Source of the DNA: Lachnospiraceae bacterium
GTDB taxonomy: Bacteria; Bacillota; Clostridia; Lachnospirales; Lachnospiraceae
Reading direction: 5' to 3'
Length of the DNA stretch: 51,458 bases
Assembly: GCA_030524665.1 (NCBI GenBank)
Contig: JAUNGL010000006.1
Location: 1-51,458, forward strand
The notes below the pieces were generated by a model. It was given only the letters and a program-made list of their open reading frames with translations. It did not search any database and was not told the origin of the DNA. Shown one piece after another: positions 1-9,847 of the stretch. The stretch's first letter is position 1, and each line of letters opens with the position of its first letter. The position numbers were made by a program, and so were the translations under genes.

Positions 1-178
1 GATGCTGTGAGGTGATGAACAGGCAGCAATGCCGGGGATCAGATGAGTGTCTATTAAATACGGATCGAAGCGGGATATAGAAGAGGAAGGGGCACTGTTC
101 GCGGACTGCAGGGTCGTGAATCGTAACGAGGATGGTGAATATCCGCTTCGACAAAAAGTAAGGAGTGGGGATAAGTCT

Positions 179-1495
179 ATGGAATATAATACAATAGAAA
201 AAGAAGCGTGTATCACGGTGCCGGAATCCATTCAACAGATTATGCACAGGGTAGAGAAGGTATTTGAAACGAATCCGAAGGTATATGAGGTTTTTAAAAA
301 CTGTTATACGAATACGCTGAATACTGCAATCAAACGGATGGATGACGGCACTGCTTATGTCATCACCGGTGATATTCCGGCTATGTGGCTGCGTGATTCT
401 GTCGCGCAGCTGCGGCCGTATCTGATTCCGGCGAAGGAAGATAAGGAAATCGCGGATACTCTGGTAGCGGTTTCCCGCCGCCAGTTTCGGTATATCTGCA
501 TTGATCCATATGCAAATGCATTTAATTCAGCGGCAAACGGGAATTGCTGGGAAAAAGATGAAACGGAGATGAATGACTGGCTGTGGGAGCGGAAATATGA
601 GGTGGATTCCCTGTGCTACCCCATTCAGTTTGCGTATTTGATCTGGAAAAATACGGGACGGACCGATCAGTTTGACCTTTCATTTGCGGAAGGAGTGAGG
701 AAAATCCTGAAGGTATTCCGGACGGAGCAGTACCACGAAGAACAGTCTGCTTACCGGTTTGTCCGGAGAAATACATATTATACGGATACACTCTCAAGGG
801 ATGGAAAGGGGGCACTGGTGAAATCGGGCATTGGGATGACCTGGTCCGGTTTCCGGCCGAGCGATGATGCGTGTACTTACGGTTATCTTGTACCTTCCAA
901 TATGTTTGCAGTCGTTGCCCTTGGTTATCTGCAGGAGATCGCAGATCAGATATTAGGAGATCAGAAGCTGGCATACGAGGCGTCCGGACTGCGGGATGAA
1001 ATATACGAGGGAATTGAGACGTATGCAATCACCCGAAAGGAAGGATATGGGGAAGTCTACGCATATGAGGCGGATGGATACGGCCAGTTCAATCTCATGG
1101 ACGATGCAAATGTTCCGAGCCTTCTTTCGATGGAATATCTGGGCTATCGGGGCAGAAGCCGTCAGGTGGCGGACAATACAAGAAAGCTGATCCTGAGCGA
1201 GGCCAATCCGTTTTATTACAAAGGAAAAAAGGCGGCGGGGATCGGGAGCCCCCATACGCCCGTGGGATATATCTGGCATATTGCACTCTGTATGCAGGGT
1301 CTCACAGCTGAGTCTATGAGCGAAAAAAGAAAGATGATTGATCTGGCGGCAGCCACGGATGGAGGAAAGATGCTCATGCACGAAGGCTTCTGCGCCGAAG
1401 ATGACACCCGGTATACGAGAGAGTGGTTTTCCTGGGCGAATGCGATGTTCAGTGAGCTGGTGATGGACTACTGCGGATATAAGATCGAGCGTTGA
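179..1495 (+). CDS. GH125 exo-alpha-1,6-mannosidase
   Basis: Intracellular glycosidase predicted to release terminal alpha-1,6-linked mannose from N-glycan or yeast-mannan type oligosaccharides. Hallmark GH125 (formerly DUF1237) blocks are present: GDIPAMWLRDS near residue 64, GMTWSGFRPSDDAC near residue 219, a SPHTPVGYIWH block, and HEGF with E402. The Asp in the SDDA block and E402 are the likely acid and base by family position. There is no signal peptide. I chose ATG 179 because AAGGAG lies at 160-165 and the 438-residue product is of normal family length; a GTG at 47 in the same frame would add 44 residues that resemble no part of the family. It is followed by the GH38 gene, so both mannosidases probably serve one substrate. 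Family is sure, exact substrate inferred. Confidence 0.93.
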   Translation: MEYNTIEKEACITVPESIQQIMHRVEKVFETNPKVYEVFKNCYTNTLNTAIKRMDDGTAYVITGDIPAMWLRDSVAQLRPYLIPAKEDKEIADTLVAVSRRQFRYICIDPYANAFNSAANGNCWEKDETEMNDWLWERKYEVDSLCYPIQFAYLIWKNTGRTDQFDLSFAEGVRKILKVFRTEQYHEEQSAYRFVRRNTYYTDTLSRDGKGALVKSGIGMTWSGFRPSDDACTYGYLVPSNMFAVVALGYLQEIADQILGDQKLAYEASGLRDEIYEGIETYAITRKEGYGEVYAYEADGYGQFNLMDDANVPSLLSMEYLGYRGRSRQVADNTRKLILSEANPFYYKGKKAAGIGSPHTPVGYIWHIALCMQGLTAESMSEKRKMIDLAAATDGGKMLMHEGFCAEDDTRYTREWFSWANAMFSELVMDYCGYKIER

Positions 1496-1622
1496 TTTTT
1501 GGCAGTAATTTTATCTGAAATTTATTCACCAAATGTAGAATTCTTCAAATTGAGATGCGGGGCGTTTTATAGTAGGATAGCTGTATCAGAGAACAACAAT
1601 AGCTGGCGATAAGGAGACAATT
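1495..1622 (+). promoter_or_regulatory. GH125-GH38 intergenic region with candidate promoter
   Basis: An AT-rich 127-base gap. TTCAAA (1544-1549) and TATAGT (1568-1573) are spaced 18 bases and could drive the GH38 gene; the GH38 ribosome site AAGGAG is at 1611-1616. The upstream motif TAGAATTCTTCAAA (1536-1549) partly resembles TAGAATTTGTACAA at 8154-8167 ahead of the importer operon. Promoter strength and start are not established. Confidence 0.35.
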
Positions 1623-4600
1623 ATGTTTTTGACCGATAGAAAATTAGAACGGCGGATCAGTGAATTACAGGAATACCGCTACCGTGATATCATTCATCTG
1701 GATGGCTTTGCGGTAAAAGAGGATACGCAGGGGGTAGTAAATCCTGTCCTGCCCCGGACATTTACAGGCTGGGATACGCTGCACACGGGAGATACGTGGA
1801 AGGGCAGAGATCTGTTTCTCTGGATGCACAGAGAGATCCCGGTTCCTGCGCAGTGGAAAGGGAAAAAGATCGTAGGGATTTTCGATTTCGGAAATACAGG
1901 GGCCGGAAACAATGCAGGCTTCGAATCCATGCTGTATCTGAATGGCGGGATGTATCAGGGCGTGGATGCCAATCATAAGGAAGCTTTCTTCGATGACACG
2001 TATTGTGGTACGGTGATGGATGTCACCTTCCGTCTGTGGTCCGGGCTGGAAGGCGGCGGCGTTCCGACACCGCAGGAACACCGCATTGCACGGGCAGATC
2101 TGGCATGGCTGGATGAACAGGTGGATGATTTTTATTATCTTGCATCTATGGTATGGCAGACCATCAAAGAACTGGATGACTTCGACCCGGTTCAGCATGA
2201 TTTGCGCAAGGCACTGGATACGGCCTGCCATTGCATCGACTGGGCCTATCCCGGAAGCGACGCATTTTATGAGAGTGTGCATGAGGCAGACGCATTGTTG
2301 AATGAAACCATTGACGGGATGGAGAAACGGTCTTCTGTCAATATTCGCTGTGTGGGACATACCCATATTGATGTGGCATGGCTTTGGAGACTGAAGCATA
2401 CAAGGGAAAAGTGCTCCCGTTCCTTCTCTACCGTTCTGCGTCTGATGGAGCAGTATCCGGAATATATTTTTCTTCAGACACAGCCGCAGCTGTACGAATA
2501 TATGAAAGAGGAATTCCCGGAGATTTACAGAAAGATCAAAGAACGCGTGGCAGAAGGCCGCTGGGAGGCAGACGGCGGTATGTGGGTAGAAGCGGACTGC
2601 AACCTTACCAGCGGTGAGTCCCTTACCAGACAGATCCTGCTTGGCAGCAAGTTTATCAAGGATGAATTCGGCAAAGAAGTGGAATATCTGTGGCTTCCGG
2701 ATGTGTTCGGCTATTCCTGGGCACTTCCACAGATTCTGAAAAAAGCAGGAATTCACACCTTCATGACGACCAAGATCAGTTGGAACCAGTACAACCGTAT
2801 GCCGCATGATACGTTTAAATGGAAAGGAATTGACGGAAGTGAGGTCCTGACCCACTTTATTACCACACCGGAACCGTGGAATGAGCCAGGCTCCTGGTTT
2901 TATACCTATAATGGAAAGCTGCTGCCTAAGACGGTGAAGGGAACCTGGGATGCATACAGTGAGAAGCAGATGAATAAAAATCTTCTGATTGCATTCGGAT
3001 TCGGTGACGGAGGCGGTGGTGTAAACCGGGATATGCTGGAAAACAGACGGCGTATAGATAAGATTCCGGGACTTCCGAACCTGAAGGTTTCTACCGCGGC
3101 AGAATATTTCAGAGAATTGCATGAGACGGTGGAAAATACCGATCAGTACGTTCATACATGGGATGGAGAGTTGTATCTGGAATACCACAGAGGTACCTAT
3201 ACCAGCCAGGCGTACAACAAACGCATGAACCGGAAGATGGAGCTTCTGTACCGGAATGCCGAGTGGCTGACCGTCATGAATGGTATGAAGCAGGGCGGAC
3301 TGGAATATGCGAAGCAGGAAGAGCTGACAAAGGGCTGGAAGCATATTTTGACGGATCAGTTCCACGATATCATACCGGGCTCTTCGATTCACGAGGTATA
3401 TGAGGATTCCAGAAAGGATTATGAGTACATTGAATCCATTGCACAGGCTGTCCGTCAGGATGCAGTTGCCCATATTATACAGGAGAAAGAGGATTCCTAT
3501 ACGATATTGAATGCATCCGGATGGAAACGAAGTGAAATCGTGGCAATTCCAAATGAGCGGCCGGGCGTGTACCGCGATGGAGACGGCAACGAATTGGCTG
3601 CACAGCCGGCTGGAGCGCTTACTTACGTGGAAATAAAAGAAGTTCCGTCCATGGGAACGAAGACCATCGTTTTTGAGGGGAAGAAAACGGAAGAGCCGGA
3701 AGCGAGATTCACGATCTGCGGAAAAGATATTGAGACACCGTACTACAGTATCTCAATCAATGGATACGGCCAGATCACAAGACTGTATGATAAGACCTTC
3801 AGCAGGGAGGTTCTGCCGGAGGGCGAGAGAGCCAATGTCCTTCAGATGTTTGAAGACAAGCCACTAGACAATGATGCGTGGGATATTGATATCTTCTATC
3901 AGCAGAAAATGCGTGAGATCACAGATCTGACCAGGTTTGAGGTCGTGGAATGCGGCGCCCTGCAGATGAAAATCCGCATGGAATGGGCATACATGAATTC
4001 TGTGATCATGCAGGATATGGTTCTCTACAGCAATACCAGAAGAATTGATTTCAAAACGACGGTGGACTACCATGAGAAGCACCAGCTTCTGAAAGCGGCC
4101 TTCCCGGTAGACATCCGCTCCACCTATGGAACGTACGATGTGCAGTATGGAAATGTAAGGCGCCCGAACCATTGGAACACAAGCTGGGATCAGGCACGGT
4201 TCGAGAGTGTCGCTCACCGCTGGGCTGATCTGTCAGAGAGAAATTATGGAGTCAGCCTCCTGAATGACTGCAAGTATGGACACGATATCAAGGACAATGT
4301 CATCCGGATCAGCCTGCTGAAGGCCGCCACACACCCGGATCACCTGCAGGATCAGGGTCTGCATGAGTTTACATATGCACTGCTTCCTCACGGTGGAGAT
4401 TTTGTGGAAGGCCACGTGGTACAGGAAGCGTACGCGTTAAATGATCCGATGCAGACAGTCCGTGGAATCAGCACTCTGGACTATGAAAGCTTTGTAAGCT
4501 TTGACAATGATCAGATAGAACTGGATGCAGTCAAGAAATCAGAGGACGGAACCTCCATTGTGATCCGGTTCCATGAATTTGCCGGATCCGCACAGAAGGT

Positions 4601-4742
4601 AACGATGCGTCCGGGATTCGCATATCAGTCATGGGTAGAATGCGATTTAAGAGAACGTCCGATTGGTACGCCATCTCAGGATCAGGAGATAAGGCTTCCG
4701 CTGCATGCTTACGAGATTAAGACTGTCCTGATTCAACTTTGA
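1623..4742 (+). CDS. GH38 alpha-mannosidase
   Basis: Zinc-dependent retaining alpha-mannosidase of family 38, 1039 residues and full length for bacterial members. The metal-site motif HTHIDVAW gives H248 and D250, and WLPDVFGYS carries the probable nucleophile D360. The conserved QFHDIIPGSSI block follows around residue 580, then the C-terminal beta-sandwich half. There is no signal peptide, so it acts on imported oligosaccharides. ATG 1623 is preceded by AAGGAG at 1611-1616. With the GH125 enzyme upstream it would trim alpha-1,2/1,3/1,6-mannose branches; the linkage split between the two cannot be read from sequence. A terminator follows at 4753. Confidence 0.95.
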   Translation: MFLTDRKLERRISELQEYRYRDIIHLDGFAVKEDTQGVVNPVLPRTFTGWDTLHTGDTWKGRDLFLWMHREIPVPAQWKGKKIVGIFDFGNTGAGNNAGFESMLYLNGGMYQGVDANHKEAFFDDTYCGTVMDVTFRLWSGLEGGGVPTPQEHRIARADLAWLDEQVDDFYYLASMVWQTIKELDDFDPVQHDLRKALDTACHCIDWAYPGSDAFYESVHEADALLNETIDGMEKRSSVNIRCVGHTHIDVAWLWRLKHTREKCSRSFSTVLRLMEQYPEYIFLQTQPQLYEYMKEEFPEIYRKIKERVAEGRWEADGGMWVEADCNLTSGESLTRQILLGSKFIKDEFGKEVEYLWLPDVFGYSWALPQILKKAGIHTFMTTKISWNQYNRMPHDTFKWKGIDGSEVLTHFITTPEPWNEPGSWFYTYNGKLLPKTVKGTWDAYSEKQMNKNLLIAFGFGDGGGGVNRDMLENRRRIDKIPGLPNLKVSTAAEYFRELHETVENTDQYVHTWDGELYLEYHRGTYTSQAYNKRMNRKMELLYRNAEWLTVMNGMKQGGLEYAKQEELTKGWKHILTDQFHDIIPGSSIHEVYEDSRKDYEYIESIAQAVRQDAVAHIIQEKEDSYTILNASGWKRSEIVAIPNERPGVYRDGDGNELAAQPAGALTYVEIKEVPSMGTKTIVFEGKKTEEPEARFTICGKDIETPYYSISINGYGQITRLYDKTFSREVLPEGERANVLQMFEDKPLDNDAWDIDIFYQQKMREITDLTRFEVVECGALQMKIRMEWAYMNSVIMQDMVLYSNTRRIDFKTTVDYHEKHQLLKAAFPVDIRSTYGTYDVQYGNVRRPNHWNTSWDQARFESVAHRWADLSERNYGVSLLNDCKYGHDIKDNVIRISLLKAATHPDHLQDQGLHEFTYALLPHGGDFVEGHVVQEAYALNDPMQTVRGISTLDYESFVSFDNDQIELDAVKKSEDGTSIVIRFHEFAGSAQKVTMRPGFAYQSWVECDLRERPIGTPSQDQEIRLPLHAYEIKTVLIQL

Positions 4743-4752
4743 TATAAGAAAG

Positions 4753-4777
4753 GAGTCAGTAAAAACTGGCTCTTTTT
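4753..4777 (+). terminator. Intrinsic terminator after GH38
   Basis: An 8-bp stem (4753-4760 with 4765-4772, one G-U pair), loop AAAA, followed by TTTTT. It separates the mannosidase genes from the two-component regulators. Confidence 0.75.
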
Positions 4778-4846
4778 CTGGTACAATGATAGAATGTCTG
4801 TTATACTGAATCATATGGAGATGGAAGCATAAAAGCAAAAGATGTG

Positions 4847-6595
4847 ATGGAGACAATGGAGAGAAAAAGTTCAAAACAGTTACAAAATAAACTGCTTTTT
4901 ATCTATACGGCAGTTATTTTCTGCGTGGTACTCGCACTGATGATTTATTTCTGGAACAGTATGAGGAACCGGTATCTGGAAAGTAATCTGGAATATCTGG
5001 AGAGGATGCAGGAAGAAGCTGTGCGGTATATTGAGGACTGCAGGGATGTCGCTGACTATCTGCACGAAGAATTATATAAATCGGACATGGAGTTGAAAGA
5101 TTTAATTCACTATCTGACAGATGACCCGGAGGAATATCAGAAGTACCGTCTCGATGCGTATTCTCAGAATTACCTGCTGGCTTATAATGGAGTCGAGGAT
5201 TTTTCCGCGACGGCGTTTGATGCGTATCCTTCCTTAATACGCTTTGCATTCGTCAGCTACAGCAAAGGTGATTTAACATCCTATAACAAGAGCCGGAATA
5301 TATATCATACGGAAGACGGAGCGGCTTTTCTGGAAAGCATTCAGAGCGGCAATCTGGCGGCACCCGGCGAGTTTTCCTTTTTAAAGGAGATTCGTGACAC
5401 GGTAACGATGCAGAGTATTGGGGCGATGATCCTGACCTTTGATGCAGAAAACTTTCAAAAGATTCATGATTACTATGAGGATCCGGAGCTGATTGTTTAC
5501 AACAAAGACGAAACCGTGATTTATGATTCCTGCGCCGATTGTGTCATAGAGGAGATAGTAGCTGCCAAGCAGGAAGGAGAATTGGAGGGAAAGCTGAAGG
5601 CTTATGCCATGAGTACGGATACGGGAGATTATAGTGTGATCGGATACCTGAAAAGGGCAAAGGCAGCGGATATTCCGTTTCATATCGAACTGATGATTGC
5701 GGGGGTAGCATTGTTTGCGTTCTTGATCGGAGAATTTCTGGTGCACTGTTATCTGCAGCGTGTGTCTGCACGGCTGAACCGGATTCTGGATGGTATGACG
5801 CAGGTTATGGGCGGCGATCTGACCGTGCGTCTTGCGGCAGAAAAGAACGGGGATGAGTTGGATGTCATAGCGCGCCACTTTAATGAAATGTGTGAGAAGC
5901 TGGACCTGCATATCCAGAAAAGCTATCTTGCCGAGATTGAACAGAAAAATGCGGAAATGGCTGCGCTGCAGAGCCAGATCAATCCACATTTTCTGTATAA
6001 TACACTGGAAGCGATCCGGATGAAGGCCATCTGCAACGGAGATCAGGAAGTGGGGAAAATGCTCTACAGCATGGCTGTCACATTCCGCAGCCAGCTAAAG
6101 GAAGCGGACGTGATCACCATGGCCCAGGAGCTTCGTTACTGCAAAAAGTATCTGGAGCTTTTTGAGTACCGTTATCCCAGACAGTTTCAGTCCAGTGTGG
6201 ACTGTCCTCTGGAATATATGAATGTGCCGATTATTAAATTTGTGCTGCAGCCGATTATCGAAAATTATTTCATCCATGGAATCCGGATGCGGGATTCCGA
6301 TAATTATATCCGGATTACGGTGGAGAAAAAAGACGATGATTTTGAGATTGCGGTAGAGGATAATGGCCGTGGTATGCCGGAGGAAGAGATTCAGATCAAA
6401 AACCGACAGCTTGCGGAAAACAAGATGGACAAAAGGAAATCCATTGGAATTGCCAACGTAAACCGCAGGGTCAAGGCGGTATACGGCAATGCCTATGGAC
6501 TGCGGATGGAGCCGGCGGCGACTGGAGGTCTGAGAGTCATTTTGAGGTTCCGGCCGGAAGAGGGAGAAAATGATGAGAAAAGTAATGATTGTTGA
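4847..6595 (+). CDS. Sensor histidine kinase, YesM/LytS type
   Basis: Membrane sensor kinase, probably detecting an extracellular mannoside or its loaded binding protein. Order: TM1 at about residues 13-35, an extracellular region of about 240 residues, TM2 near 275-300, a HAMP linker (SARLNRILDG onwards), a His_kinase block with phospho-acceptor H381 in QINPHFLYNTLE, then the HATPase part with N box VLQPIIENYFIHG, G1 box EDNGRGMPEEE and G2 box SIGIANVNRR. The start is uncertain: GTG 4844, ATG 4847 and ATG 4856 are all in frame and none has a good ribosome site. It overlaps the response regulator gene by 26 bases, so the pair is translationally coupled. Confidence 0.93.
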   Translation: METMERKSSKQLQNKLLFIYTAVIFCVVLALMIYFWNSMRNRYLESNLEYLERMQEEAVRYIEDCRDVADYLHEELYKSDMELKDLIHYLTDDPEEYQKYRLDAYSQNYLLAYNGVEDFSATAFDAYPSLIRFAFVSYSKGDLTSYNKSRNIYHTEDGAAFLESIQSGNLAAPGEFSFLKEIRDTVTMQSIGAMILTFDAENFQKIHDYYEDPELIVYNKDETVIYDSCADCVIEEIVAAKQEGELEGKLKAYAMSTDTGDYSVIGYLKRAKAADIPFHIELMIAGVALFAFLIGEFLVHCYLQRVSARLNRILDGMTQVMGGDLTVRLAAEKNGDELDVIARHFNEMCEKLDLHIQKSYLAEIEQKNAEMAALQSQINPHFLYNTLEAIRMKAICNGDQEVGKMLYSMAVTFRSQLKEADVITMAQELRYCKKYLELFEYRYPRQFQSSVDCPLEYMNVPIIKFVLQPIIENYFIHGIRMRDSDNYIRITVEKKDDDFEIAVEDNGRGMPEEEIQIKNRQLAENKMDKRKSIGIANVNRRVKAVYGNAYGLRMEPAATGGLRVILRFRPEEGENDEKSNDC

Positions 6596-8090
6596 GGATG
6601 AGGAACTGATTCTGCTGGGAATCAAAAATATTATTGACTGGGAGGCATTGGGGCTGAATCTGGTACATATGGCATACAATGGTCTGGAAGCTCTGGAGAT
6701 GTGGGAGCAGGAACCTGTGGATATTATCATCACGGACATTGATATGCCGGAAATGAGCGGTCTGGAGCTCCTGAAACGGATCCGGAGTAAGGAAGAGCAT
6801 GTGAGGTTTATTATTCTTACGGGATTTGACGAGTTTGAATATGCCAGAGAGGCGATTCGCCTGGAAGTGGAAAACTACATCTTAAAGCCGATTAACGAGG
6901 AGGAGCTCGAACAGCAGCTGAAGGAAGCGATTGTGAAGCTGGACGAGCTGGAGAAAAAGAAAATCCGGTATATCGATGAAAAAACAGCATGGATACAGTT
7001 CCTTTCGGGAAAGACCGGGGACGGGGATTATGGATATTATCAGGAGCATTTGCAGCTTGGTTCCGACAGCGGCTCTTTCTGGGCGGCGGTGATGAAATGG
7101 AGCACCGATAACGTAAAGGAAAACAGGATTACCGATATGATTATGGCGATCCAGAAGGACAGGAAGCAGCTTCGTATCGTTCATTTACCTCCGGATTGTC
7201 TGCTGCTTCTGCTCACCGGATATGAGGAGGCACAGGAAGTGAAAGAGTATTTCCTGATGCTCCAGAACCAGATCGAGAGCCAGTTTGACATATTGACTTT
7301 TATCAGTATCGGCCCGGTTTTTCATGATTACAGAGAACTTCCGGGAGCCTACAAAGTAGCGATGAAGCTTCAGAAATATCTGGTGGTGGACGGCTATGGA
7401 AGCTGTGTGGATGAAAAGCATATTCAGGCACGGAGCAGCACCGATATCACGATTGACCGTACGCAGCTGCGCAGGCTGATTTTGAAGAAGGAAAATGAAG
7501 GAGCTTTGAGCTACATAGAAGATCTTTTTATTAATAATGTAAAGACCGGGGTTTCTCTGGATTCCCTGTATCAGATGGCTGTCCATATTGCAATATTCCT
7601 GCAGGAAATCAAGCAGGAATACAAGCTGGAGAATTCCGGGGCTTTGCATAATCTGCCGGAGCTGCTGGAGACGATCTACAGGGCGGATGATATTTTCGGG
7701 ATAAAGACGCTGTTCATCTCCGAGGTGAATGAGATTATCCGGTTTTTGCATGAAGAGGACTCTCAGTATACTCCGGTGGTGCGTCAGATTCTGGACGAAG
7801 TCCAGAAAAATTACAGAGAGGATATGAATCTGAAGACATTGGCGTATAAATACCATATGAATGCCTCTTATCTGGGGCAGATTTTCCAGAAGGAGGTCGG
7901 CTGTTCCTTCACGCAGTATCTGAGCAGCAAAAAGATCGAAATTGCAAAGGATCTGATATTGAATACAAATATGAAAATGAACGATATTGCGAAGGAAGTA
8001 GGCTATCCGGATATCAGCTACTTTTACAGGAAATTTAAACAGCATTACGGGGTGGCGCCGGCATCCCTGCGGGAAATGAAGAAGTATTAG
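6570..8090 (+). CDS. AraC-type response regulator, YesN family
   Basis: Cytoplasmic DNA-binding partner of the preceding kinase. An N-terminal receiver domain (residues 1-125) has the acidic pocket EDEE and phospho-acceptor D56 in TDIDMP, with the conserved Lys in ENYILKPI. A central linker of roughly 270 residues follows. The C-terminal AraC/XylS double helix-turn-helix (last 100 residues) contains LAYKYHMNASYLGQIFQKE and VGYPDISYFYRKFKQHYG. The ribosome site AGGGAG (6561-6566) lies inside the kinase gene; ATG 6570 or 6573 may be used. By context it would activate the mannoside importer operon starting at 8240 and perhaps the GH125-GH38 genes. A strong terminator follows. Confidence 0.95.
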   Translation: MMRKVMIVEDEELILLGIKNIIDWEALGLNLVHMAYNGLEALEMWEQEPVDIIITDIDMPEMSGLELLKRIRSKEEHVRFIILTGFDEFEYAREAIRLEVENYILKPINEEELEQQLKEAIVKLDELEKKKIRYIDEKTAWIQFLSGKTGDGDYGYYQEHLQLGSDSGSFWAAVMKWSTDNVKENRITDMIMAIQKDRKQLRIVHLPPDCLLLLLTGYEEAQEVKEYFLMLQNQIESQFDILTFISIGPVFHDYRELPGAYKVAMKLQKYLVVDGYGSCVDEKHIQARSSTDITIDRTQLRRLILKKENEGALSYIEDLFINNVKTGVSLDSLYQMAVHIAIFLQEIKQEYKLENSGALHNLPELLETIYRADDIFGIKTLFISEVNEIIRFLHEEDSQYTPVVRQILDEVQKNYREDMNLKTLAYKYHMNASYLGQIFQKEVGCSFTQYLSSKKIEIAKDLILNTNMKMNDIAKEVGYPDISYFYRKFKQHYGVAPASLREMKKY

Positions 8091-8099
8091 CAGAATGAG

Positions 8100-8139
8100 A
8101 GACTGTCTGGTGTTCGCATCGGACAGTCTTTTGTTTTGT
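8100..8139 (+). terminator. Intrinsic terminator with TTCG tetraloop
   Basis: A 13-bp stem pairs 8100-8112 with 8117-8129 (two G-U pairs) around a TTCG loop, followed by TTTGTTTTG. It ends the kinase/regulator operon. Confidence 0.85.
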
Positions 8140-8153
8140 ATTGTTTACGATCC

Positions 8154-8239
8154 TAGAATTTGTACAAGGAATCTAAAAGTTTTCAAGTTTTATAAAAATT
8201 TAAGAAGTGGTATAGTAATTTTACACAAAGGGGAACGAG
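8154..8239 (+). promoter_or_regulatory. Candidate promoter of the mannoside importer operon
   Basis: An extended -10 element TGGTATAGT (8208-8216) has no good -35, as expected for an activator-dependent promoter. The AT-rich stretch upstream (8154-8205) would be where the AraC-type regulator binds. A ribosome site AAAGGGG lies just before ATG 8240. Only the -10 is a direct observation; activator binding is inferred. Confidence 0.45.
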
Positions 8240-9733
8240 ATGAGAAAAAACAGGTTGAAGAAATTAACGATAATCATGACCGCGGGTGCAGCATTGCTCG
8301 GCATATTGACCGGATGCAGCGGGAGAAAAACTGAGGAAAGCGAAAAAGGAAAAGCAAGCGCGGAGCTTGTATGGTACCAGATCGGAGATGAGCAGAAAGA
8401 TGCCGGTATGGTACTTGAAAAAGTGAATGAATATATTGTTCCCAGGATTGGAGCAAGCCTGAAAATTGTGAATGTCGGAGGAACGGAATACAACCAGAAG
8501 ATGCAGGTAATCATCAATACCGGCAGCAAATGGGATCTTTGCTTTACCTCCTCATGGGCGAATGATTATCTCCAGAATGCCAACAAGGGAGCGTTTCTTG
8601 CGCTGGATGATCTCATTTCGGATACGGAAATGTATGAAGCGATAGATTCCAGATTCTGGGAGGCGGCGAAGGTACAGGGGGAAATTTACGGTGTCCCGCA
8701 TGAAAAAGAGATCGGAAATATGCCTATGTGGGTATTTACGAAGGAATATGTGGATAAGTATGAGATTCCCTATGAAGAATTACATACCCTTGAAGATTTG
8801 GAGCCATGGCTGGAGGTCATTAAGGAAAATGAGCCGGATGTCATTCCCATGTATCTGACGAAGGATTATACAGCTCCTACGTATATGGACAAGATTCAGG
8901 ATCCGGTGGGGATCGAGTACGGGGATGAGACACTGACGGTGAAGAACGTATTTGAGACAGACAGGATGAAAGAAACTCTGCGGACCATGAGAAAATATTA
9001 TGAAGCAGGGTATATCAACAAAGATGCAGCCGCAACGTCCGATGACAAAACCAAAAAGCGGTTTGTCACAAAGGGAGACGGACAGCCCTATGCGGAATTG
9101 GTATGGGGAAAGGACCTGGGATATGAAGTAGTGGTATCCCCGATTATGGATACCAGCATTACGAATACTTCGGCCAGAGGTGCATTGACTGCCGTAAATG
9201 CACACAGTGAGCACCCGGCTCAGGCAGTAGAGCTGCTGAATCTGATAAATACAGATGAATATCTGAGAAATCTTTTAAATTATGGTATTGAGGGCGTGCA
9301 TTGGGAACGGGCGGAAGTGCCGGAGACGGAAGCCGAAGCGGCAAAAGGAAAACCATATATTTATGATACCAAATTAAAACTAATAGAAGAAAAGGCCAGA
9401 GACTATTCCGCAGCATACTGGGTGCAGGGAGGCCTGTTTCATACCTATGTGCTGGAGAATGAGCCAATTGACAAGTGGGCCACTTTCAAGGAATTTAATG
9501 ATGCATCAGAAGAAGCGCCATCCTTTGGGTTTGACTTTAATCTGGAACCGGTCAGTACTCAGGTGGCAGGGTTTAGAAGTATTTTAGATGAATTTGGCAA
9601 AGCGCTTTACACTGGAAGCGTTGACCCTGATGAGTATCTTCCGAAGCTTCAGGAGAAGCTGGAGACTGCAGGGATTCAGAAGGTAATTGACGAAATGCAG
9701 TCGCAGGTAGACCAGTGGAAAAAAACAAAATAA
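8240..9733 (+). CDS. ABC importer solute-binding lipoprotein 1
   Basis: Extracellular sugar-binding lipoprotein of the large oligosaccharide-binding class. A lipoprotein signal peptide ends in LTGC with lipidated C26. The mature part runs about 470 residues and has the C-terminal helical region typical of DUF3502-containing proteins (VDPDEYLPKLQEKLETAG). It is the first gene of the importer operon. A second, clearly related binding protein is encoded at 11793, which is unusual for one permease pair. The ligand is inferred to be a mannose-containing oligosaccharide from the neighbouring glycosidases. Confidence 0.9.
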   Translation: MRKNRLKKLTIIMTAGAALLGILTGCSGRKTEESEKGKASAELVWYQIGDEQKDAGMVLEKVNEYIVPRIGASLKIVNVGGTEYNQKMQVIINTGSKWDLCFTSSWANDYLQNANKGAFLALDDLISDTEMYEAIDSRFWEAAKVQGEIYGVPHEKEIGNMPMWVFTKEYVDKYEIPYEELHTLEDLEPWLEVIKENEPDVIPMYLTKDYTAPTYMDKIQDPVGIEYGDETLTVKNVFETDRMKETLRTMRKYYEAGYINKDAAATSDDKTKKRFVTKGDGQPYAELVWGKDLGYEVVVSPIMDTSITNTSARGALTAVNAHSEHPAQAVELLNLINTDEYLRNLLNYGIEGVHWERAEVPETEAEAAKGKPYIYDTKLKLIEEKARDYSAAYWVQGGLFHTYVLENEPIDKWATFKEFNDASEEAPSFGFDFNLEPVSTQVAGFRSILDEFGKALYTGSVDPDEYLPKLQEKLETAGIQKVIDEMQSQVDQWKKTK

Positions 9734-9847
9734 TTCAGGATGCCGAAATACATTTTTTCCGTCGAACCGTCCATACACGCCCGTCGGTGAGAGTGGAAAA
9801 ATGATAAAGATATATATATTCATAAAACAAAAGGGAGGTTCAGAAAC

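Noticed and set aside
47..178. N-terminal 44-residue extension of GH125 from GTG 47
   Set aside because: No good ribosome site at 47, a clear one at 160-165, and the extension has no family similarity.
1665..3473. 602-codon open frame on the minus strand under GH38
   Set aside because: It lies fully opposite a gene with intact GH38 motifs, its translation is Cys/His/Ile-rich without domain features, and it reflects codon bias of the sense gene.
8095..8334. 79-codon frame across the terminator and importer promoter
   Set aside because: It begins inside a terminator region and overlaps the signal peptide of the binding protein in another frame.
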